From NCBI GenBank assembly GCA_029706075.1, contig JAINUG010000196.1:1521001-1585000 (forward strand): a stretch of DNA of 64,000 nt, given 5' to 3'. This DNA comes from Aldrovandia affinis (taxonomy: Eukaryota > Chordata > Actinopteri > Notacanthiformes > Halosauridae). Position numbers and translations under genes: made by a program. Below the pieces are notes generated by a model that made no database searches, was not told the origin of the DNA, and worked only from the letters and a program-made list of their open reading frames with translations. Below are positions 39,701 to 45,943 of this stretch, piece after piece. Each line of letters starts with the position of its first letter. The stretch's first letter is position 1.

Positions 39701-42700
39701 ATGTTCTCCTTAATTCCGTTGAAAACAACACCAATACCATGGCAATGTGGTCAGGTGACCTGCCTTGGTTACGATTAACTTTTTTGGACAGGATTTTTTA
39801 ACACAAGGGCAGGCTTGTTCCTTATCATCACTTGCTCTCTCGATGTGCCGACGCTCACTGGGCACTAACCAGAAAAGGAAAGATACTGATCTCCCTGTAC
39901 GATATCCTGTCCTGGATCGGACGATCGTGTTTAAGATATACTGACGATGGAAATCTGGGATTTGTGTTGTTTGCAAAACAGTGTCTGACCTCACAGGCTG
40001 TCTTAGTTAAGGGCAAAACATGCTTGCCTTAGTAAAAAAAACATATATTTACATCTTCTTAGCCTCGTTGCTGCCTCCTGTTTGGAATTCACAACGCTGT
40101 AATATGTAATATGTCAGATTATGATTAATGTCCGCCTACATTACTTTAGAAAGAAAAATCCCTTTCTGAGGTTCCCTCATCAGCAAATGAGCGTGCCATA
40201 TTGTAACCGGGGGCTGCAGCTGATAACATTTTTTCCGCTCACTGTTCCTCAGGGGTCTGGGTACTGTCTGGGAAACATTAACCGTCGCCCCCCCCCACGT
40301 GAATTTATACAGCCTTGATTGATGGGGTATAGCGAGGCCCTGGTTCAGCGCAGGCTGGGGACGCCTGCCGTCTTTGTTCTGTAATGAGTGCAGTGTTCAG
40401 GCCCCCAGTACAGCAGCGCACCGTGCTCAGGCTTGGCGGGTCATTGAACACAGTGGTGGGCTGGGGGGGGGGGGGACAGTAGGGGCGGTGGTGTCTAGGT
40501 CACCCCTGGAGACTGCAGATAAGAGCATGTCACGGTTTGAGTCTATATTGAGTTCAGAACATGAAAAAGGAGAAAAATCCCAGAAAGTGAATCTACCGGG
40601 CGGGTCAACTCAAGACACTCCAGGCAGACCTCATTCCACCTTTACTTCTTTTTCAAATGTATAGGCCTCAACCCACCCCTGCTCTTCACAGACCAATGGC
40701 AACAATAGGAAACAACATGAAGGTGAGGCAGAGATAGCAGTCAGTACTCCAGGGGAAATGAAAACATGTGACTTCAAAAGGAAGAAGAGGATGAGAAGGT
40801 TTTTAATGTGAACCCCCTAAACCTGCCTCCCAACCTGCCCGCATATGGATGGAATCTCTTCTGGACACCCTGTGGATATTTCTTATAACCCTTACGAATG
40901 CACTTTGAAGTCACTTATCTGTATGCAAATGATAACTGTATTCAGCCCCCACCTCTCTCTCTCTCTCTCTGATTTTCTGTGTCTCAAATTCAAATTGTGC
41001 TTTGTTGGCATGCCTTCGCAATGTAGTTTTTTCTCCCTCCCTCTCTTTCTCTCTTTGTTTCCTTCTTCCTCTCTCACTTTTTCAAAAACTTTTCCAATTT
41101 CAAGGTGCTTTATTGGCATGACATCAAAATAATAGAATAGTAAAATAAATAACGTAAATGGTATATAAATGTTGCATAAAAAAGGTAATAAATAAATATT
41201 GTAATAGCAACAACTATTAATAGTACAATAATAGTATAGTAACAGTGGTTAAGGGTAGCAGTAGTTTGGGAAATTAAGAGTGCACTGCCAACATTAAAGA
41301 TCATAAAATATGAACTCATTTATATGGTGCCTCGGTTGCCTGCTCATAGTCCCTCGGGTTATGGCTTATTGTCTCATACAGTGTAGCCAGTGATGCTGTG
41401 TGTCCCTCCCCCAGTAAGGCTGATATTTTTCGTGTTCAGTCATTTCCTTGAATTGGGGGAGGGATAACGGTAATTTATCAAAAAGGATTTTCACAGTGAA
41501 GGAGAAAGTGCATTTCTATTTTCACCTCACTTGTCTCACAGTGACCACATAGCCTTTCTTTCGTCCTTTGGCAGCCATGATGTTTTATACTATCTTAATG
41601 GTGAGGCTGTAAGCACTGAGACTGTACTTGGTCAAGATCTGTCTCTGCTTTCTATCTCTGACAGTGAAGCGATGTCAGAGATACAAAGGATTCGGCTAAT
41701 GCCTAGTCGCATTTTAGGGCCCGATAACAATCATTGTGTTTTGGTTATGTTGGCCCAGAGTTCCACATAGCAGTTTTATGTTTGCTTCAGAATTTGTTTA
41801 CTCTAATTTATGGTGGGCGATTAGCTGAGCTGGTCTGAGCCTTCTGTAAGTTTGTAAAGGTTATTTTGGTTAGTTCAAGATCAGTTGACTCTTGGGGTTT
41901 CAAGGCTTTAAAACGCAGCGTGTCTTGGGGTCTTATTTGTGTGCATCCATAATTTTAGCGCTCTTTTGGATATTTATGATGAATGGGAGCTGGCCCTTAT
42001 CTCTCTCCCCTTTCTCTCTGTCTCTATATCTCGACTGAATAAACGTGTGGAGCAGTGACCATGACGAGCTATGCTTCAAAGAGGTTGAGAGTGGGGGAGA
42101 TGTTGGAAGCAATTTGAATGACCACAGGTCAGATAAACACCCAGACCTCATATAAACCGCAAGGAACATGCAAAGCACTGGCATCAGCTGTTACTAATGT
42201 GGCAGTCTGCCGTGGCGGTTAGGAAGCTAGGCTTTGAAACTGGAAAGGCTGCAGAGCTTGCAGTTTTGATTCCCAGGTGGGACGCTGTCATTGTGCACTG
42301 CAGCAATGTACCTAACCTCAAGTATTTTACCAAACAGTTCCAGCTGAATAAATTGGACGATGCGTAAAGTTTAAGCTGCCAAGAAAATGACTGATAAATG
42401 ACTATATGTCTCCCTTCATGTATTTATTTATTATAAAGTTTTGTACAAGCTCTGGGACTTTGGGCTCTTTCCACTCCCAGTGTAGTGTACTCGTGGCCCT
42501 GTGCTTCACCCTCAGTTTCGATTTTATTACTGTCCTGACTCGCCAATTATTATTCCGCAATGGGGCATTTGGCCCACCGCAGCCCCTTAGTTGCCGTGGA
42601 GTGTCACTCACACGGCGTCCCGTCTGCTGGAAACAGCACCTCATTATGCGCTCACTGGCGGGGGTCAAAGGTCACTCTCCAAGGCAGGAAGTACAGAGCA

Positions 42701-44214
42701 AGAGGCCTTTGTCAGGCCAGAGTGCGTCGAAGGGCTGCCTGAACTTTAAAGGACAGCAGGACAGAGAGAGGACGTCTGCACTCCGCTATGGTGCTATCAG
42801 GGGAAGCCTGCTCACTGGATCTCTCTGACTGTATTATCAGAAATTCCTACTAACAGAACCATATTTTCAGTCTTTCAGGATGGTGGGGGGTGGAATCAAA
42901 GCCATGTCCAATGTTGAACTCTTATATCACTAATAAAGGACAGCCTGTTTGGGTGCCACACAACAATGCTACTCCCTGCATGCAATGCTCTGACCTGCAC
43001 GTCCAAAACTTTGCAGCAAAAAAATGACCTCTGCAATGTAAGCCTGGAGACGGAGACTTCATGGATCAGCGACGACGCTTCCTTTGTGCTTTTGTCTAGA
43101 AGATCAGCCGTTGATCACATACATATGTGGTCAGCCCACTGGTTTGGACTTACAAAGCTATGGAATGATTTGCTGTGTTGACAGAGGGGGTGGCCGGTGT
43201 CATGTTGTGACTTGGTGCCTCTGGTAACTTGCTATTGTAACTAGCAAGTGTCTTGCTATTGTTGAACAGATAGTCATCCTGATAAGAACTCCTGAGCATG
43301 TTGGGTTTCTTTTTTGTTTGTTTGAATAAACACGGGGCATTGCATTCTGATACAGCAAAGGATTTGTGCACAGAAAATCAGACACACACACACACACACA
43401 CATGTGCATGCACACAAACACACCCATACACACACACACACATTTTCATGCATGCAAACACACATACACAAACACACTCAAACACACACATGCACACACA
43501 CACAAACACACATACAGCCAATGAGTTGTTCTGGCAAGGATAATTGTGTAGATGATTGTGTGGAATGTGTTTGTACTTGAGTCCTGCCTGGGTAGCATCC
43601 AGCTGAAGGTAGACCACAATAACCTCCGCTCTGCATGACCCTGTCAATGTTATCATTTCTCTCATTTTAATTATTATTATTTATTTATTTTGTACCTGAA
43701 AAGAACAGACCAGAGTTGCTCTGTTATTGTGTTGCGGCTTTATCCCTGCCAGATAGAACAGAAGAAATTGAGCCTGGCAGACCTCGCTGGCTTACTTAGC
43801 TACAGAGATGAAATGAGGCAATATGCCATCTAAGATATACGTTGTTTTACATCTGTCAATGAAGAGCCCTGCACCACATCTTTTCCAGGTATTTAACCAG
43901 GTCTGTTTTAGTCTAGTCATGGGTACATGATCACACTGATTGCACACATATCAGGTAAGAAATGGGGCATATCTATCTTTGCAACTGCTTTTGTAAGCAA
44001 CCTTTCACCAGGCAATTCCTGTCTCTGCTCATGTGTCAGTAAACCAGAAACAGATCACTTTACCTTCTTGACCAAGAGGAGTGTGAGAAGTTTGCAAAGA
44101 AGTGACCCCTTGAAGAGAGGTTAAGAGGAGGAGAGAGAAGAGACGGAATTGTGGAAGAAGTTCAAGGGGCAAGGGTTGAAGAAAGATTGAAGGATGAGCT
44201 TAGACAGAGAAAGA

Positions 44215-44290
<76 letters not shown>

Positions 44291-45943
44291 AGAGAGAGAG
44301 CCAGGATGCAGAGGCAGGGGGCTGGGGGAGGGTATGATCTTAAAAGTGATGGTGTTCAGAGCCAGTGCACGAGGGAAAACAGACACACTCTATTGTAAAA
44401 AGCGTGGCAGTTATTTTGGACCCCCTATCACCCCCCAAAAGAAAAAATGTTTTGTGTCATGTCCCATGCTCCTTCAGGCATTCGCGAGTGTGGTACCCTT
44501 TGCCTAATGTGTTTATTAAGTGGAGCTTATGTTATTACTGTTATTATTTGGTTAAAATCATAAATGTGATGGATTACGCGTGCCTCATATTCACGACATT
44601 AGCTAAGCCTGTCATTTTCTTCTGTTCCGGACTTCTCGAAACCAGTCATTGTAGATTTGTATCAAAGCAAGCACAGTACTCATAACACAGAGATCGTATA
44701 TATCCACGGTCCCGTGGTTGGTGCGATTAAAAAACACAGATATACTATTTAGAACACTGGAAAAACACTTCTGCGTTTATAGGAAATCGAAGTTTCCTAT
44801 GGAGGCAAGTCGTGACAACTTTACCACGGAGACTAGAGTGTCTTCAAACAAAGCGCCAAAAAAAAAAAAACGAGCCTTACAATTGTAAAGCCATATACTT
44901 TGATTTCACAACCGTTTCAACTTCAAAGAAAATATCACTGGTCAACATACAAAATAACAGCTTACAAGATAAATAAGTTTTAAGAATTAGAAAAGAATAT
45001 CGATTTTGTTAAACTGTTTGTTTGAAATTCATTAAAACATACAACTCGGCCTAACAGAACTACTTCGTTTTCAATTGTTTAAACTTTTGAACTGAATGTG
45101 TCTAAAAGCTGGGCAATGCAAAAGTTCGCTTTTTTTTTGTAAATCGACAAATACTATCGAAATAAAACAGTTCGAACGACAGATTTTTTCAATTCCAATT
45201 CGGTGCAAGTTGCTCCGTCTCCTTGCTGGGTTGTTAAAAATGCACAAAATTTGCATAACAGCACCTGGCATTCCCAATTTGAAAGTAAACTTGCATGATG
45301 ACTCTTTGATCTTATCATGTAGCCTACCATCTATCCGCAATCCACAGATACCAAGAGAACATCAATTTGGCTACCTGTAAGGTAGCATTGCTTTCTGTTG
45401 GAAATGTGCGTGTCGATAAGCCTCCAGTCGAGATTTTTAACAGGAATTGTATTTGTTCATTTTCATCATTTTCAAATTCAGTTGGTAATAAAAGCACCCC
45501 GGAGTTGAGTGACAACAGGCACGTGTGTAACTGTTCCGCGCTGTAACAGCTTGTTTTGTTCAACGATGCGCATTCGACACACACGTACTCAAACAAAGCA
45601 ATACATCGTGGCTAAAGTAGGCTAAAGTGATAATAGTTCCCCTAATGTCAACACGTATAATCATATTCAATAGAAGACAACATAAAAAACAACTTCGACC
45701 AAAAATTGCAAATAAAATCACTATAAACCACAGCATCCTAATTGGCCTCAAGCTCCTTGTTGGCTGTGCATCACTCATTCAAATAGCTAGCAAGCTCCCG
45801 TTGCAGACTCTTGTGGGGTTGGTATTCAAAGTTTCTGTTTCATTTGCCGAAAGAAACATGCAAATCATCTCTTATTTACCTGGAAAACTCAGGAGAAGAA
45901 TAGGAAGAGCCGCGGAGATGAAAGGGTTGATCAGGAAAGCCAT
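3116..45943 (-). CDS. mcam: MCAM/CD146-like cell adhesion molecule, 13 coding exons, 3' end outside window
   Basis: This gene encodes a type I membrane cell adhesion protein of the Ig superfamily. In the known family MCAM acts at endothelial and other cell junctions and binds laminin-type and homophilic partners. Joining thirteen exons gives 534 residues with no frame break and splice phases 1,0,1,0,1,1,0,1,0,1,0,1,1. Residues 1-24 are a signal peptide. Five Ig domains follow with Cys pairs 46/122, 169/231, 281/325, 370/410 and 457/505, then a Thr-rich stalk from about 523. Family-specific strings include SSGLYTIQS, KDALFYCEVSY, VKEGDTVEIRC, GDGNPPP and RSLDLDT, which fit MCAM better than its paralogues BCAM and ALCAM. 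BCAM is the main alternative because it shares YLDP, RGDGxP and VQGxPE. Probable N-glycosylation sites are N179, N250, N454 and N506. The transmembrane and cytoplasmic exons are not in the window. Which fish duplicate (a or b) cannot be told. Confidence 0.9.
3530..3770. mobile_element. Small inverted-repeat element (MITE-like) in intron 12
   Basis: The left end (about 3,540, CAAATTTGTCCTTAACTTTA) and the right end (about 3,735, TTAAAGTTGAGGACAAATGT) are imperfect inverted copies around an AT-rich core with repeated TTGCAAAT and TGCAAATT motifs. The same end motif, AGGACAAAT followed by a GAATGAATC-like stretch, recurs at 30,500, 31,490 and 37,700, which supports a dispersed non-autonomous family. 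Target duplications were not resolved. Confidence 0.45.
3885..4026 (-). CDS. mcam: mcam exon 12: Ig domain 5, second half
   Basis: Residues 476-522. The acceptor is TTTTCCAG and the donor GTAAATTC. It reads TWRETSLKVT...TTASCNATNVLGTQTRS, with C505 and a sequon at N506. The CxATNxLG motif is the usual Ig strand-F/G ending. Phase is 0 in and 1 out. An in-frame reading continues only a few codons into the intron, so the splice is needed. Confidence 0.9.
4027..4448 (-). other. mcam: mcam intron 11
   Basis: This is a 422-base intron with a G-rich stretch near 4,070-4,090 and AT-rich sequence to 4,230. No further exon or repeat was recognised. Confidence 0.7.
4449..4579 (-). CDS. mcam: mcam exon 11: Ig domain 5, first half
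   Basis: Residues 432-475. The acceptor is TTCCACCAG and the donor GTACACTC. It contains GTPEMK, then ENVEKWVNLSCEAQGYPKP with C457 and a sequon at N454, then ITWSITGSQ. The CEAxGxPxPTIxW pattern matches the membrane-proximal domain of MCAM. Intron 10, between exons 10 and 11, is 106 bases, the shortest in the gene. Confidence 0.94.
4686..4827 (-). CDS. mcam: mcam exon 10: Ig domain 4, second half
   Basis: Residues 385-431. The acceptor is CTGTTCAG and the donor GTGAGTCC, with phase 0 in and 1 out. It reads DGELVGKGHELFLQDISFAA, then TGEYICKVTAP with C410, and ends in SLNIIVQ, the linker strand to domain 5. Intron 9 between exons 10 and 9 is only 142 bases. Confidence 0.93.
4970..5085 (-). 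CDS. mcam: mcam exon 9: Ig domain 4, first half
   Basis: Residues 346-384. The acceptor is CCTGTATAG, with a poor polypyrimidine tract, and the donor GTGGGAAA. It reads YLDPAVVVPR...LTATCNAQC...ATVWFK. C370 is the domain cysteine, and a second cysteine at C374 is extra and could be unpaired or form a local bond. Phase is 1 in and 0 out. Confidence 0.9.
5125..5520 (+). mobile_element. Degraded tRNA-derived SINE with L2-type tail, intron 8
   Basis: A tRNA-like head remnant runs about 5,135-5,210 (GAATGTTCAGTTCCCAGGTG resembles a decayed B box and its flank). The 3' end at 5,466-5,518 has CTCTGGACAAGAGCGTCTGC followed by AATGTCTAAAACGTAAACGT, the shared fish SINE/L2 tail. Similar heads and tails occur at 32.0, 42.2 and 52.7 kb. 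It lies antisense to mcam. Confidence 0.55.
5870..6014 (-). CDS. mcam: mcam exon 8: Ig domain 3, second half
   Basis: Residues 298-345. The acceptor is CCCTGCAG, with a second AG three bases on (CAGCAG) that could give a one-Gln NAGNAG variant. The donor is GTGAGTGAG. It contains EDVTRADSGVYQCRSLDLDT with C325. The LDLDT string after the cysteine is characteristic of MCAM rather than BCAM or ALCAM. Phase is 0 in and 1 out. Confidence 0.93.
6086..6580. mobile_element. Tc1-like non-autonomous element interrupted by a SINE, intron 7
   Basis: The left end, 6,086-6,120 (ACACAGTGGGTATAATATAA, then GCATTCAAACCC), and the right end, 6,550-6,580, are inverted relatives: the reverse complement of the right end reads ACACACAGTGGCTATACAAG, then GTATTCACCC. 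CACAGTGNCTATANAAAGTATTCA-like ends are familiar from Tc1/mariner-derived fish elements. The TA and CA microsatellites on both sides may derive from the TA target. Most of the interior is a separate SINE. Confidence 0.5.
6165..6549 (-). mobile_element. tRNA-derived SINE inserted in the 6.1-6.6 kb element
   Basis: Read on the minus strand, the head near 6,545 contains GCATCCGACCGGGATGCATG and a B-box-like GGGGTTCGCTTCCCGG. The body ends in AATTGGACACCAAATTGGTA-type sequence and a (TAAA)n tail (6,165-6,187 on the plus strand). This order of tRNA-like head, body and simple A-rich tail is that of a SINE. Confidence 0.55.
6614..6843. mobile_element. MITE with perfect 23-bp terminal inverted repeats, intron 7
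   Basis: Positions 6,614-6,636 (starting TAACTGCCAAAATAAAGGAA) are the exact reverse complement of 6,821-6,843. The 230-base element also has the internal string GTTGGGCCACCACAAGCTGC, which I recognise from a dispersed salmonid/teleost DNA transposon family. CA/TA repeats flank both sides. It contains no transposase. Confidence 0.75.
7170..7297 (-). CDS. mcam: mcam exon 7: Ig domain 3, first half
   Basis: Residues 255-297. The acceptor is CCCTCAG and the donor GTAAGAAA, with phase 1 in and 0 out. It reads YPTEVVELWKESPEGLVKEG, then DTVEIRC (C281) and GDGNPPPPF. The YPTE linker and KEGDTVEIRC...GDGNPPP are shared across MCAM, BCAM and ALCAM and mark the first C2-type domain. Confidence 0.95.
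7298..8650 (-). other. mcam: mcam intron 6
   Basis: This 1,353-base intron holds the SINE tail fragment at 7,530-7,690 and a GT/CA-poor unique remainder. No further exon was seen. A G-run occurs at 7,938-7,946. Confidence 0.7.
7530..7690 (-). mobile_element. SINE/L2 tail fragment, intron 6
   Basis: CATTTAGCCAATGCTTTTAT followed by CCAGGCCAACTTACAA is the reverse complement of the common fish tail (CTTTGGATAAAAGCATCTGC, then TAAATG). No tRNA-like head was found, so this is a 5'-truncated or decayed copy. Confidence 0.5.
8651..8830 (-). CDS. mcam: mcam exon 6: Ig domain 2, second half
   Basis: Residues 195-254. The acceptor is TGTCACAG and the donor GTGAGTTC, with phase 1 on both sides. It carries RESSGLYTIQSELHYKV and KDALFYCEVSYAVP. 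C231 pairs with C169, and the exon ends with the sequon NIT (N250) before the linker. The run from SSGLYT to FYCEVSY is the strongest single match to MCAM. Using the next AG three bases downstream as acceptor would give an immediate stop, so the chosen acceptor is well fixed. Confidence 0.95.
9221..9308 (-). CDS. mcam: mcam exon 5: Ig domain 2, first cysteine half
   Basis: Residues 166-194. The acceptor is TGTTACAG and the donor GTGAGTATG, with phase 0 in and 1 out. It reads IASCEARNGYPRPNITWYRD, carrying C169, the NGYP turn, the strand-C Trp and an N-glycosylation sequon at N179. This is a textbook Ig first-sheet exon. It is only 88 bases, so it would be missed by ORF length filters. Confidence 0.92.
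9727..9797 (-). CDS. mcam: mcam exon 4: start of Ig domain 2
   Basis: Residues 142-165: DPPEAPVIEGVYSGISVSSP and the following YPTK. The acceptor is TCCTTCAG and the donor GTTGTG, which is a weaker donor than its neighbours. Phases are 1 in and 0 out. The PEAPxI segment parallels the APEEPNI segment that opens the second domain of MCAM. The exon is small (71 bases) and is supported by frame continuity on both sides. Confidence 0.85.
10150..10384 (-). CDS. mcam: mcam exon 3: second half of Ig domain 1
   Basis: Residues 64-141, the largest exon here (235 bases). The acceptor is TTCTGCAG and the donor GTACGA, with phase 0 in and 1 out. It contains the V-domain core ending ADEREFICQVNG, with C122 pairing to C46, and then the interdomain strand KTLLKVF. 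The ADEREFICQ signature corresponds to the DERxFxCQ motif of family V domains. Confidence 0.92.
10560..10735. repeat. Degenerate tandem repeat in intron 2
   Basis: The motif GATGGGACTTGTAGGCAGAC followed by ATGGACACTGCCCTGTTTAC recurs about 2.2 times with unequal spacing of roughly 65-80 bases. The last partial copy (AATGGGATTTGAAGG) lies just before the donor side of exon 2. Confidence 0.6.
10758..10882 (-). CDS. mcam: mcam exon 2: first half of Ig domain 1 (V-type)
   Basis: Residues 22-63. The acceptor is GTTTGCAG and the donor GTAAGTA. It reads WAKVDVTMEYSVEVHV..., then the first Ig cysteine in EIPC (C46) and the conserved strand-C tryptophan in VQWFV. The start phase of 1 completes a Val codon with the last base of exon 1, and the exon ends in phase 0. 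The layout, with an acidic strand A, VEIPC and VQWF, matches the N-terminal V domain of MCAM proteins. Confidence 0.9.
12115..12297. repeat. (TG)n microsatellite cluster
   Basis: There are two near-pure TG tracts (12,115-12,156 and about 12,238-12,297) separated by TG-rich degenerate sequence. Confidence 0.95.
12480..12627 (+). mobile_element. Possible retroelement 3' tail ending in a TCTCA pentamer array
   Basis: GACAATAAAGTACTATC leads into about seven copies of TCTCA (12,594-12,627). A 3' end with an AATAAAG-like signal followed by a short simple repeat is usual for fish LINE/SINE insertions. The source family was not identified and the left boundary is a guess. Confidence 0.35.
13110..13257. 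repeat. Long (TG)n microsatellite
   Basis: About 145 bases of nearly pure TG are interrupted once by GAGTGTGTGTATAGGCCTAT. The tract can form left-handed DNA and is probably length-polymorphic. Confidence 0.97.
13549..13602. repeat. (TC)n microsatellite
   Basis: A pure TC tract of about 54 bases lies within a wider pyrimidine-rich region, 13,420-13,620. Confidence 0.95.
13878..13935. repeat. (TG)n followed by (GA)n
   Basis: A TG tract of about 40 bases changes directly into a short GA run. Confidence 0.9.
14153..14178. repeat. (CA)n microsatellite
   Basis: Pure CA repeat of about 24 bases. Confidence 0.9.
16440..16623. repeat. Degenerate CA-rich region
   Basis: CACA-rich sequence with many interruptions (ACACACGCACAC, ACATACACAC), probably an old decayed microsatellite. 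Confidence 0.8.
22623..22660. repeat. (CA)n microsatellite
   Basis: A CA tract with single-base interruptions. A second CA tract lies at 22,898-22,919 after a C-rich stretch. Confidence 0.85.
24440..24487 (+). mobile_element. L2/SINE tail remnant
   Basis: GTCTGCTAAATGATTGTAAT followed by GTAATGTAAG is the terminal part of the common fish L2/SINE 3' tail. Nothing of the body was recognised upstream. Confidence 0.45.
24678..24745. repeat. (GA)n microsatellite
   Basis: A pure GA tract of about 66 bases. GA-rich degenerate sequence continues to 24,790. Confidence 0.95.
25560..25739 (+). mobile_element. LINE 3' tail ending in GA microsatellite
   Basis: CATGCCAATAAAGTTAATTG followed by AAATTGAAATTG and then a GA run. 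The same CATGCCAATAAAG...TTGAAATT tail appears twice in reverse at 41.0 kb, which supports a dispersed LINE with a short-repeat tail (resembling fish Nimb/I-type ends). It is strongly 5' truncated with no coding part left. Family naming is from memory and unverified. Confidence 0.5.
27640..27695. repeat. 25-bp tandem repeat, 2.2 copies
   Basis: The unit ATATCCAGTGTGAGTGTGCT plus TTAGC starts at 27,640, 27,665 and (partially) 27,690, with one mismatch between the two full copies. Confidence 0.85.
30584..31411 (+). mobile_element. hAT transposon, internally deleted copy
   Basis: The terminal inverted repeats are 19 bases with one mismatch: left TAGGGGTGTAACGGTACAC and, reverse-complemented from the right end, TCGGGGTGTAACGGTACAC. 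Perfect 8-base target duplications, GTAATTAC, lie at 30,576-30,583 and 31,412-31,419, the length expected for hAT. The interior keeps a BED-finger piece in one frame (SNLITHLRRHHPNV, near 30,960-31,010) and the N-terminal transposase region in another frame (SDRAKAITNAVGVFIAVDLR, then PYVVEN, about 31,085-31,250). The catalytic DDE part and C-terminal dimerisation region are missing. Confidence 0.85.
30899..31252 (+). pseudogene. Truncated hAT/ZBED-like transposase remnant
   Basis: The open frame covers 117 codons. Only roughly its second half (from about TQLPMAFKQP, with DSSDRAKAITNAVGVF and ENTGFKHMLKVIEPRYEVPF) matches the N-terminal portion of ZBED/hAT transposases. The first part is out of frame relative to the BED finger. 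It ends in TAA after FSTLFSK, shortly before the 3' terminal repeat, where the catalytic region should follow. It is a non-functional remnant. Confidence 0.7.
31985..32207 (-). mobile_element. tRNA-derived SINE with L2-type tail (V-SINE-like)
   Basis: On the minus strand the head at about 32,205-32,150 reads GTGTGGCTTAGTGGTTGAGG...TTGCAGGTTTACC. It is followed by AGCAAGATCCTTAACCAGAG, CAGCTGTGTAAATGG and, at the end, AAGTTGCTCTGGGTAAGGGT plus GTCTGC. This order (tRNA-like head, CCTTAACC body, CTCTGGGTAAG tail) is a common teleost SINE layout. Confidence 0.7.
32941..32965. other. Short perfect palindrome with two inverted TGACGT half-sites
   Basis: The arms are ATCACACGTCA and TGACGTGTGAT (11 bases, perfect) around a CAT loop. 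TGACGT is a CRE half-like core, so this could be a binding site or a chance hairpin. Confidence 0.5.
33686..33791. repeat. 44-bp tandem repeat with palindromic starts
   Basis: Copies begin at 33,686, 33,730 and 33,774. Each opens with an 18-base imperfect palindrome, CTACAGGATTTTCTGTAG, CTACGGGATATTCTTTAG and CTACGGAAAATCCTGTAG. The first two share AGACCGCGCAAAC followed by CATTC. The third copy keeps only the palindrome. Confidence 0.7.
37680..37725. mobile_element. End fragment of the GGACAAAT inverted-repeat family
   Basis: TTATTTGTCAATCAAATTTC followed by AGGACAAATATTGAATGAAT is nearly identical to the right end of the element at 31,482-31,515. No partner end was seen nearby, so this is a partial copy. 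Confidence 0.5.
38519..38652. repeat. 41-bp tandem repeat, 3.2 copies
   Basis: The unit ATGATTTAGTGGGTTCTGAC followed by AGAATATTCCTTTATCTGAA and G starts at 38,519, 38,560, 38,601 and partially 38,642. The three full copies differ at one position only, so the array is young. Confidence 0.95.
40970..41030 (-). mobile_element. LINE 3' tail copy A
   Basis: CAAATTCAAATTGTGCTTTG followed by TTGGCATGCC is the reverse complement of the GGCATGCCAACAAAG...AATTTGAATTTG tail type seen at 25.68 kb. Pyrimidine-rich sequence lies on both sides. Confidence 0.45.
41090..41300 (-). mobile_element. LINE 3' tail copy B
   Basis: CCAATTTCAAGGTGCTTTAT followed by TGGCATGAC (41,093-41,121) is the reverse of the same CATGCCAATAAAGC...TTGAAATTGG tail. 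The AT-rich stretch up to about 41,300 would be its 3' untranslated part. It lies in the same orientation as copy A, 100 bases away. Confidence 0.5.
42199..42405 (+). mobile_element. tRNA-derived SINE (V-SINE-like), decayed
   Basis: The head CCGTGGCGGTTAGGAAGCTA...TTGATTCCCAGGTGGGACGC keeps recognisable A- and B-box remnants. It is followed by GTACCTAACCTCAAGT, CCAGCTGAATAAATTGGA and a decayed tail near GACTGATAAATGA. It has the same order as the element at 32 kb, in the opposite orientation. Confidence 0.65.
43380..43515. repeat. CA-rich microsatellite region
   Basis: A pure CA run at 43,381-43,402 is followed by interrupted CA blocks (CACACCCATACACAC, AAACACACATACAC). Confidence 0.9.
44218..44300. 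repeat. (GA)n microsatellite, 1.6 kb inside intron 1
   Basis: A nearly pure 80-base GA tract with one GGGAGAGGG interruption, embedded in purine-rich sequence from 44,125. Confidence 0.97.
45880..45943 (-). CDS. mcam: mcam exon 1: start codon and signal peptide
   Basis: The ATG at 45,943 has G at -3 and G at +4, a good vertebrate start context. It opens MAFLINPFISAALPILLLSF, a short N-region followed by a hydrophobic core typical of a signal peptide. Cleavage is likely after VWA, encoded at the start of exon 2. The exon ends at a donor GTAAAT and supplies 64 coding bases (phase 1). Its link to exon 2 across 35 kb rests on the matching phase, the signal peptide and the absence of any other upstream candidate, so it is slightly less certain than the Ig exons. 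No in-frame stop was seen in the roughly ten codons checked upstream, so the 5'UTR boundary is open. Confidence 0.8.

Larger units (their letters stand above)
10883..45879 (-). other. mcam: mcam intron 1 (35 kb)
   Basis: This is the intron between the signal-peptide exon and the first Ig exon, bounded by donor GTAAAT (45,879) and acceptor TTTGCAG (10,883). It makes up about 82% of the visible gene. Recognisable contents are listed separately. Long stretches with no recognised feature are 10,900-12,100, 14,200-24,660, 25,740-30,480, 32,210-33,680, 33,800-37,680, 38,660-40,960, 42,410-43,370 and 44,310-45,870. Some of these may hold enhancers, but none can be identified from sequence alone. No additional exon with convincing domains was found. 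Confidence 0.75.

Noticed and set aside
44162..44386. Ser-Leu repeat open frame
   Set aside because: Translation of the GA/CT microsatellite.
3116..45943. Assignment of the gene as ALCAM or BCAM
   Set aside because: Both share the five-Ig layout and linkers such as YPTE and YLDP, but the SSGLYTIQS, KDALFYCEVSY and LDLDT strings fit MCAM better. BCAM stays the main alternative.
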